Below are positions 57,620 through 64,000 of a DNA stretch of 64,000 nt, one piece after another. The notes under the pieces are model-generated. The model made no database searches, was not told where the DNA came from, and was given only the letters and a program-made list of their open reading frames with translations. Origin of the DNA: Terfezia claveryi. Its lineage: Eukaryota > Ascomycota > Pezizomycetes > Pezizales > Pezizaceae. Each line of letters starts with the position of its first letter. Within the stretch, counting starts at the first letter, position 1. The DNA lies in assembly GCA_015179025.1 (NCBI GenBank), contig WHUX01000117.1:62001-126000 (forward strand). Direction: 5' to 3'. A program made the position numbers and the translations under genes.

Positions 57620-58432
57620 ATATATGAAGGCTTACACCAAAAGTCTTTTCCCCTTCTAGTTTGGGAATCCTGCATATGCAATGCATATGCACGCATGTAG
57701 CTTGACATTATTCACCTCCAAAATGAGTTGCAACAATAATACAGCTATGTTGTAATAAGTTTATCTTTACTGTTGACTGCACTCTACTATGAATATAGCT
57801 ATACTACTTTGAATATACCTAAATGGCTTATTATGTCCATAATGTATCTTGCAGAGTATACCAAGCCTCCAGCATTAGTAATGCATATGCTAAGTTCTCT
57901 ACATAGGTAAAGTAGCCTTGGCAGTCATTAGCAGATGCTATATATGGCATCATAGAGACAATTAAGATATTCTGTACTCAAAAAAGCTAGCCTCATAGAA
58001 CTAGTCTATTATCTTTAGAAGTTTGCAACTTGTATACTAATATACTTTATAAATGTACTTTAGTAAATAAACATTATCTTAAACTCCCTGATTTCTAATA
58101 TATTGTGAGTGAGTAGTAATTCTAGAATTAAAACTGAAAGTCTTGGCAGACAATACTAGCCTTGTAGCAATAACCTCTAACCTCTAAAGTTGCGAGGTCA
58201 TGAACTTATAATATATTAACCTGGTTCTACGAAGCTACAAAAAAGCTACTTGCGAGCAATAGTAAAGGCAAAAAAATCACTACATAGCTAGTATTAAACA
58301 TATTGTTCTTAGAACCTGTTTTGAAGTTGATAATGTTAAGCTGCATATAGTGCATAGGAATTACATATGCAAGGTTTTTAAACTAGGAAGGGAGAAAAGA
58401 CTTTTAGTATAAACTTGTATATATATATAACT
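57620..58432. mobile_element. Inverted-repeat element with transition-rich arms
   Basis: 57620-57772 and 58263-58432 are inverted copies of each other (shared AAAAGTCTTTTC, GCATATG, ACATTAT). Many differences between the arms are C/T or G/A, as expected after RIP. The interior is AT-rich with no frame. Confidence 0.6.
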
Positions 58433-59317
58433 ATACTAATATAATTATATATTTTTTATCTATAGTTTTGTCTACTAGTATGATTGTTGGGAGTACTAGA
58501 TAGAGTGTGTATATTAATATGATGTAAAGTATAGTAATAGCTTAATATATAAAAAGAGAATGGAATTTGGAATGGAGATTTAAAGCTATGTTACGGTATC
58601 TACTTAATCAGGATAGGTCATCTATACAAAATTTCCTATTGTAAGTTTACCTAGTAGTAGTTAAAGAAGAGTTTAATTTCAGAAGGGCATTTATAACTAT
58701 AGATTCCAAGTTAGTAGATATTGTATATTAGAACCTGATGGATGTATATAGTTCTTGCTATACCAGATAACTAAAATCCAGCCTTTTCTGTCTAGTATAG
58801 TAAAATTCTGGTATAAAATAATATAAGAGTATATAGTATAAGACAAAAGTTACTTAAAAAAGAAAATTATTCAACTTCTGTATATTTGAACATTAAGCTC
58901 AAGATTCATTATCTAATATATTGAGTATAGGAAAACTAAAGTATTAAGCTTTTAGTATATTAGAGAAACACCAAATTTATAAGAAGCAAAGTATATAAAG
59001 GAAAAATTAAATAAATTTGAAAAATATATTTCTAGACTCTGAGATATGAAGACTAGTAGATCTTTATTAGTAAAGATACTAATAAAAAGTAAAGTAAGCT
59101 ATAGCAATATCAAATGTTATTATATATCTTATATAATAGTAAGATATAGCTAGAAGTTTATCTTATAGTAAGTAATTTATTGAAGAAAAGGCAGTGAATA
59201 TCTTAATACCCTAGTTCTAGAGTAGTATCTATTTGAGGATTCTATTATAGCAAGGGCAAAATATATATAGATAGTAGTAACTTCTTTGTACTCTACTGTC
59301 TAGTCTAGTATAAGTAA

Positions 59318-60808
59318 AAATCTATTATAATCTAGGGTCTATAGATGTAGTTTAAGTTGTTAAAAAGTAATAAAGCTATTAGTCTAACTTTAAAAGATAA
59401 GAGAGAGTTAGTACACTTTTCTGAGATTTATTTATATAGAAACCTAAATTAGTTAGAGCCAGCCTGAATTCAGCTAGTTGAATCTGGCCTTACCTATATG
59501 AGGCTAAGTCCATCTCAGTATACTTGAGTTGTCTGGAGTCTACATCAGAAAAGAAAATAGTTTGTCTCCAGTGTCTCTAGAGACAGTAATGCCATTGGAG
59601 ACAAGATGTGTCTCTACGATTGGCAGAATGTCTCCCAGTGTCTACTAGAGACACTAGGAGATACTAAGAGATACATAGGAGACATTCAGGAGACACTCAG
59701 AAGATACAAAAGACACAAAAGACCCAAAAGACAACCCTGTCTCCTGAAGACACCACCTGGCATCCCGATGCTACTTTTTTCTTACTGATGTACTTGAACT
59801 AATCTGCAGGTACCTGAATGAGTCTATATCAGTTATATAGATACTAGGTATTTTTGACCTTATCTGATAGATTGTGAGCTAGTTTAGGTACACTATAATA
59901 ACTTTGCACTTCTATAATGTAATGGGTACTACTGCTATACTGTATGAAGTCACTAGAGCTTGTCTTGAGCTTTTCTTTACTAGCCTAGTATAGAGCAAAT
60001 TAATTTAGTCTCTGATAAGCTAGCTCTAACTTTTTGAAATCTACCTAAGTTTGGTCTACTTATTTAAGGATACATAATTGTATATAAAGGTAATAAAGAT
60101 AATATTTAGTAGTTTCAGATATCTGCAGTTATATATACTAAGTTAAGCTAGCCTGAGTTGACTTAAGTAACTTAAAATCCTATTTAAAGTTTTAGCTTAC
60201 TTTTGGAGGTACTGCCTCTTAAGTATACTAAAGTATAGTAGACTTTCTAAAGCTAACCTTAAGTTGGTAGATATATACTATAATTGACACTAGTGAGACT
60301 AAAGTATATAGTTCAGATATGTTTAGTAAGCTCCAAGTCTTGGGAGCTCAACTAACTTGAGATAATATGATAGTGATTTAGAAGGGTTAATAGTAGTTTG
60401 GGATATCTCAAGTAGCTTCAAGTAAGCAGATAGTAGCCTACAAAAGCCCATTATACTTTAGGTATGCCTAAACAAGCTTATAATCAGTTAGACAAGGTTA
60501 GGATTACCCAATATCTATATAACTAATACAGACTCATTTAGGTACTCATAGATTAGTTCAAGCAGACTCAAGTAGTACCAGATAACTTAGGCACACCGAG
60601 ATGGACTTGGCCTTATATAGGCAAAGCCAGATTAGGCTAGCTGAGTTCAGGCTGGCTTAAACTAATTTAGGTTTCTATATAAACAAATCTTAGAAAAGTG
60701 CATCAACTCTCCCTTACCTTCCAAAGTTAAACTAATAGCTTTATCACTTTTCAGCAACTTAAACTATATCTATAGACTCTAGATTATCTTATTCAGACCT
60801 CATTTTAT
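59318..60808. mobile_element. AT-rich inverted-repeat element with GAGACA-rich interior
   Basis: 59318-59540 and 60560-60808 are inverted copies (GGCCTTA-CTATAT, GCCTGAATTCAGCTAG against CTAGCTGAGTTCAGGC, ATAGAAACCTAAATTAG against CTAATTTAGGTTTCTAT). The interior at 59560-59760 is full of GAGACA and TGTCTC words. No transposase seen. Confidence 0.65.
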
Positions 60809-61345
60809 TTATATTCCCATGACTTGACCAGTACTCTAGGTCAGTTGCTTGTCTCTATTTTTCACCTTAATATTGAATGTAACCCAAAAATCCATCTATT
60901 ACCCTATCTATACCCACCCATTTCGCATTCCCACCATACATTAATGAATTTGCATATCTTTACGAGGCACATATATTTTGCTGGATATAGTTACATTCAT
61001 TTTGCAGTCTATTACACTACCAAAAATGGACCGGCAGGGTTCACATGGGGGCTGATGCAGATCCTGGTGATGATCAACTACTCGGTGAAGGATGGTAGCT
61101 CCTTGCACAGATATTTTAGCTACACTAAGGAGCTTTCAAGGAAAGTGGGGAATATAAAGAACATTGGGAAGGGTTATTTTTCCAATTTGGACAGTCCCTG
61201 TATAAGTAGAATAAGTATTTCCTCCCTCGGTTCTTACCAATTGGTGATGTGAGTAAGAATCGATTAGTTCTACAATATTATTCATAATATGCATAGATGA
61301 ACACGAGTCTGCAAACCAGTCATTTGATAGAGTAGTTACACCTGT
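60809..61345. other. Intergenic DNA, no recognised gene
   Basis: A 142-codon plus frame (60824-61252) starts at the arm of the neighbouring repeat and shows no motif, so it is not supported. Confidence 0.4.
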
Positions 61346-61350
61346 GGTTG

Positions 61351-61442
61351 CGTCATAGGTAGATACATAGGTAGATTCATCGGTAGATTTGCCAATAGAT
61401 TGGTTGGTAGATTCATCAGTAGATTCGTCGGTAGATTTGTCG
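61351..61442. repeat. GGTAGATTCATC 12-bp tandem repeat
   Basis: Several imperfect copies of a 12-mer (GGTAGATTCATC, GGTAGATTTGCC, AGTAGATTCGTC). Confidence 0.8.
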
Positions 61443-61591
61443 TGGTTGTAATATCATAAAAATTATCCCAGATATTAGACTGGGTAATATGCACTGTAAG
61501 TATATTCTTTGAGGCATCTCATTTCTTTATTTTGCAGTCCTTCTCTTCATGCAATATGTATTAGGGGTGAGCTAGGTGATCAAGGCAATAT

Positions 61592-61850
61592 TGTCGGAAT
61601 ACAGGTATTTGTAGAGTTATTAGCAAGCGAAGGCAAGATCATATAGCTTGGGCCTAACTACTGTACGTACGGGTATGACTTGAACTTAGAACATTGCTCG
61701 GAGAGCTAAAACACTAGATACAAGATATGTGTGTATATATAGGAAGCGGGGTTCGTCAAGCCTCCAATCCACCAAATCACAACATATCATATATCACATA
61801 TCCTACAATGATTGGCATACCCCCACCCCTGTCCGCCTCGCGCCGTAACA
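61592..61850 (-). repeat. Probable LTR of a Ty1/copia relic
   Basis: On the minus strand it starts TGTTACGG and ends TTCCGACA. The minus strand just outside reads TCTAGGAAAGGGGAAGTAC, a polypurine tract abutting an LTR. A TATATATA lies at 61734-61741. Ends and orientation are inferred because no partner LTR lies in the window. Confidence 0.45.
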
Positions 61851-61899
61851 GTACTTCCCCTTTCCTAGAGGAAATGGTGACATTTAACTAGAAGGTTTG

Positions 61900-62690
61900 T
61901 GGCGATTACTGTTGCAGGTTCAAGAGCATTGGTAAGGCTTCGACTGGGTCTTATTCTAATATAATCTGACAGTTCTCGTAGTCTAAGTACTATATCAGTA
62001 AAGGAGGGTTCGGCTGTCCCTCCGGTGATATTCATAATGAGGTTCTAATAAATCGGAAGATGGGGTAACGTGGAAAGTAGCATCATTGCTTTCCATCCAT
62101 CATTATTGATAAAATGCTTGATGCTCCCAGCTAGAGTATCCGATGACACAGCTGTAGAGGCAATATTCATTCACAGATTGTTCTATCTGCTCTCGAAATT
62201 TACGATATGCTGTGTAAGAGTTTCTTTTCTATCATCAAAGTAGAGATTAATGATGGATAGAAGGAGAGATGACATGTGCGTCTGCGTTCTCCCTTCATAA
62301 TTGCTCTCAAGTATATTTCTTGCATCGAGTGTAGTATCGCATACTTTAATTAGAGCGAGAGGTTCTGGTTTACAGTTTACCATTAATGTAGTCAGGGCTT
62401 TATCTGTGTAGTTCTGAAAATCTCGTGACATGGGTATCAGTGCTACACCTTTCATAGTATGGATGGCATCATCTAACTCTACTACTTAAAGGGCTCGACT
62501 CATCTCTATTGCCCATGCAGTGTAATCGACCTCATTTTTGAGGGGTGTCCTAGTCTTCGGAGGTTTAAACTGGGAAGTGGAAGATGATCTAGTGCCTGCT
62601 GATGATTCAGCAGTATGTGCTGGAAGAGATTTTGTGTGTAACGAGGTGTTGCTACCAAGACAAAAACATGATGCTTATTCATAAGACTAA
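61900..62690 (-). pseudogene. Ty1/copia-type gag relic
   Basis: The minus frame reads PPKTRTPLKNEVDYTAWAIE then MSRAL, stop, VVELDDAIH, continuing LDARNILESNYEGRTQTHMS and ETLTQHIVNFESR, then after a frame change AGSIKHFINNDGWKAMMLLS. The order (Trp-containing motif near the N-terminus, W/N-ILESNYEG, LTQHI-FE) is that of copia-type gag polyproteins. Stops and frameshifts show it is dead. The polypurine tract and LTR follow without protease, integrase or RT, so it is an internally deleted copy. Confidence 0.65.
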
Positions 62691-62949
62691 GACATTAAAA
62701 GAAAGAATGAAGGAGAGTAGAGAGGAGGCTTTATATAACCCTGATGCTCGCACTGAACAAACATAGATTGCTACACTCTGAAGTCGTTCGTAACGCACAC
62801 TGCCTATATGCCATACACCGAATATGTTTGTTCGCAACACACACTGCCCATATACCATACCCCAAATATGCTATATCCCAAAACTGTATGCAAGATCCTA
62901 AGGCATCTTGCCTTCCTCACCCAATGTTAGCTGGCACGGATTATAATTC

Positions 62950-64000
62950 AACATAGAGTCCGCATCCATATCTGCCCTCTCAACAAACAGCTGCATAACA
63001 GCCTCATGCCCTCTTCGTGCTGCATATAAGAGTAGTGTCCTGCCATCTATATTCTTTGAGTTTGCATTCATATCTGCTCGCTCAACAAGTAGTCGTACAA
63101 TAGCCTCATGCCCTTCTTCTGCAGCCCATGATAGTAGTGTTTGGTGATTCTTATCCTTTGAATCTACATCCACATCAGCTCACTTAGATATTGCCCATAA
63201 TAGTATAGTCTAGTCATCTTGATCCTTTGGGCCCACATCCACTGTTTAACCAGCAGACACACAAAAGCCAAATGTCCCACCGATGTGGCTAATGAGAGTG
63301 GGCTCCTGCCATTTGCATCTTTTATATCCCAATCTTAGTCTTTGCCCAACATAGACATATAAATCGACAAACCAAAGTAAGCTGTTGCATGGACACCCAA
63401 GAGTTGTAGACTAGTTTGTAGATGAACCTTCAGCGGCCGTTTAGCTAGATGTAGCCACATGAGAACTCGCATGCCAAGGTCACCTGAGGAGCTCGAATTT
63501 TGTATTCTGTCAACTATCTATGTATATGTATCATTAAGTTGCAAGGGCAATGTTGCTAGTGCTTTTTGTCTCTTGGCTATTGTTAGCTGTTCAAGTACTA
63601 TGCTAATATGCAAAGCAGGAAGCAAAAAACCTATATTAGCAAAATCAGTAGTCTGTACTTGATGTATGGCATAAACATCGTAACATGGAAGCGAATAATA
63701 TTTCTAAATTATGTCTAGAGAGATGCCTCGACTCAAAAGAAGACATTTGACTACTTACATTCCTTGTGCCCTACTTACAATCCCATCTAGAATCTCCTCC
63801 TTAAGCTCCTTATTTATATCATCTGGGTTCATTTCCTGATCCTGCTCAATTTCATGTCTCAAGTATGCTTGTACCTCAATAGAGTTAGGGGTAATTTGAA
63901 TTGCATCCGCCAGGTAAATTTGAAGAATGTGGCTAACATCCGATGCTATATGAGGTCGACCTGTAAGAAAAATCCAAGTACTTCCAAATTCAATTTGAAG
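62950..64000 (-). pseudogene. NLR copy 4, decayed and truncated by the window edge
   Basis: 63759-64000 matches exon 5 (end of NACHT) with the donor TACTTAC still visible on the plus strand. 63424-63630 matches the start of exon 6, with an extra A that shifts the frame at the exon border. 62953-63420 matches the pre-ankyrin region and the first two or three ankyrin units (HQTLLSWAAEEGHEAIVRLL), closest to copy 1. About 0.5 kb is deleted at the junction near 63421. Many differences from copy 1 are C to T or G to A. Exons 1-4, if present, lie beyond the right edge. Confidence 0.85.

Noticed and set aside
60824..61252. 142-codon plus-strand frame
   Set aside because: Overlaps the end of an inverted-repeat element and shows no motif or splice support.

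Overview
The window reads as a transposon-rich stretch of a filamentous ascomycete nuclear genome. The evidence is short 50-70 bp GT-AG introns, chromodomain Ty3/gypsy elements, NACHT-ankyrin (NLR-like) genes with a fungal STAND N-terminal domain, and C:G-to-T:A nonsense changes that resemble repeat-induced point mutation (RIP). A Pezizomycete such as a truffle relative would fit, but that is inference. No housekeeping gene was recognised.

Layout. 59-6263: Ty3/gypsy chromovirus A on the minus strand, with 544-bp LTRs, a perfect 5-bp target duplication and one long RT-RNaseH-integrase-chromodomain frame. 7412-10886: a non-autonomous foldback DNA element with arms of about 850 bp and an 8-bp duplication. 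Its right arm holds a nested 1157-bp TA-flanked element. 13385-18495, 22924-27279 and 36231-40771: three paralogous multi-exon NLR-type genes on the minus strand (copies 1, 2 and 3). A fourth, decayed copy runs off the right edge (62950-64000). Smaller relics of the same unit lie at 11.0, 29.0 and 35.5 kb. Between the genes are a SINE-like retroposon family, a coiled-coil pseudogene (20.1-21.4 kb), dispersed relic repeats and minisatellites. 42787-48975: a second, older chromovirus (B) with 518-bp LTRs, broken in gag and pol. 49.7-51.8 kb: a decayed Crinkler-like/kinase gene. 52-64 kb: AT-rich DNA with several inverted-repeat elements, a Ty1/copia gag relic and the fourth NLR copy.

How the parts fit. 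Each NLR gene joins an HeLo-like/STAND N-terminal domain (exon 1), a short linker (exon 2), an optional linker exon (exon 3, phase 1-1), a P-loop exon (exon 4), the rest of NACHT (exon 5) and one large exon with winged-helix and ankyrin repeats (exon 6). The repeats are 34 residues (102 bp) long and nearly identical within each gene, but vary at a few surface positions. This is the pattern known for fungal incompatibility and non-self-recognition NLRs. All three models stay in frame. In copy 1, exon 3 is replaced by alternative terminal exons that would give a 200-residue protein holding only the N-terminal domain. Three diverged full paralogues with relics, paralogue-specific retroposon insertions and multi-unit ankyrin duplications point to a rapidly changing recognition locus surrounded by transposons.

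All sequence comparisons and difference counts were made by eye, and all family names come from motif recognition rather than searches.
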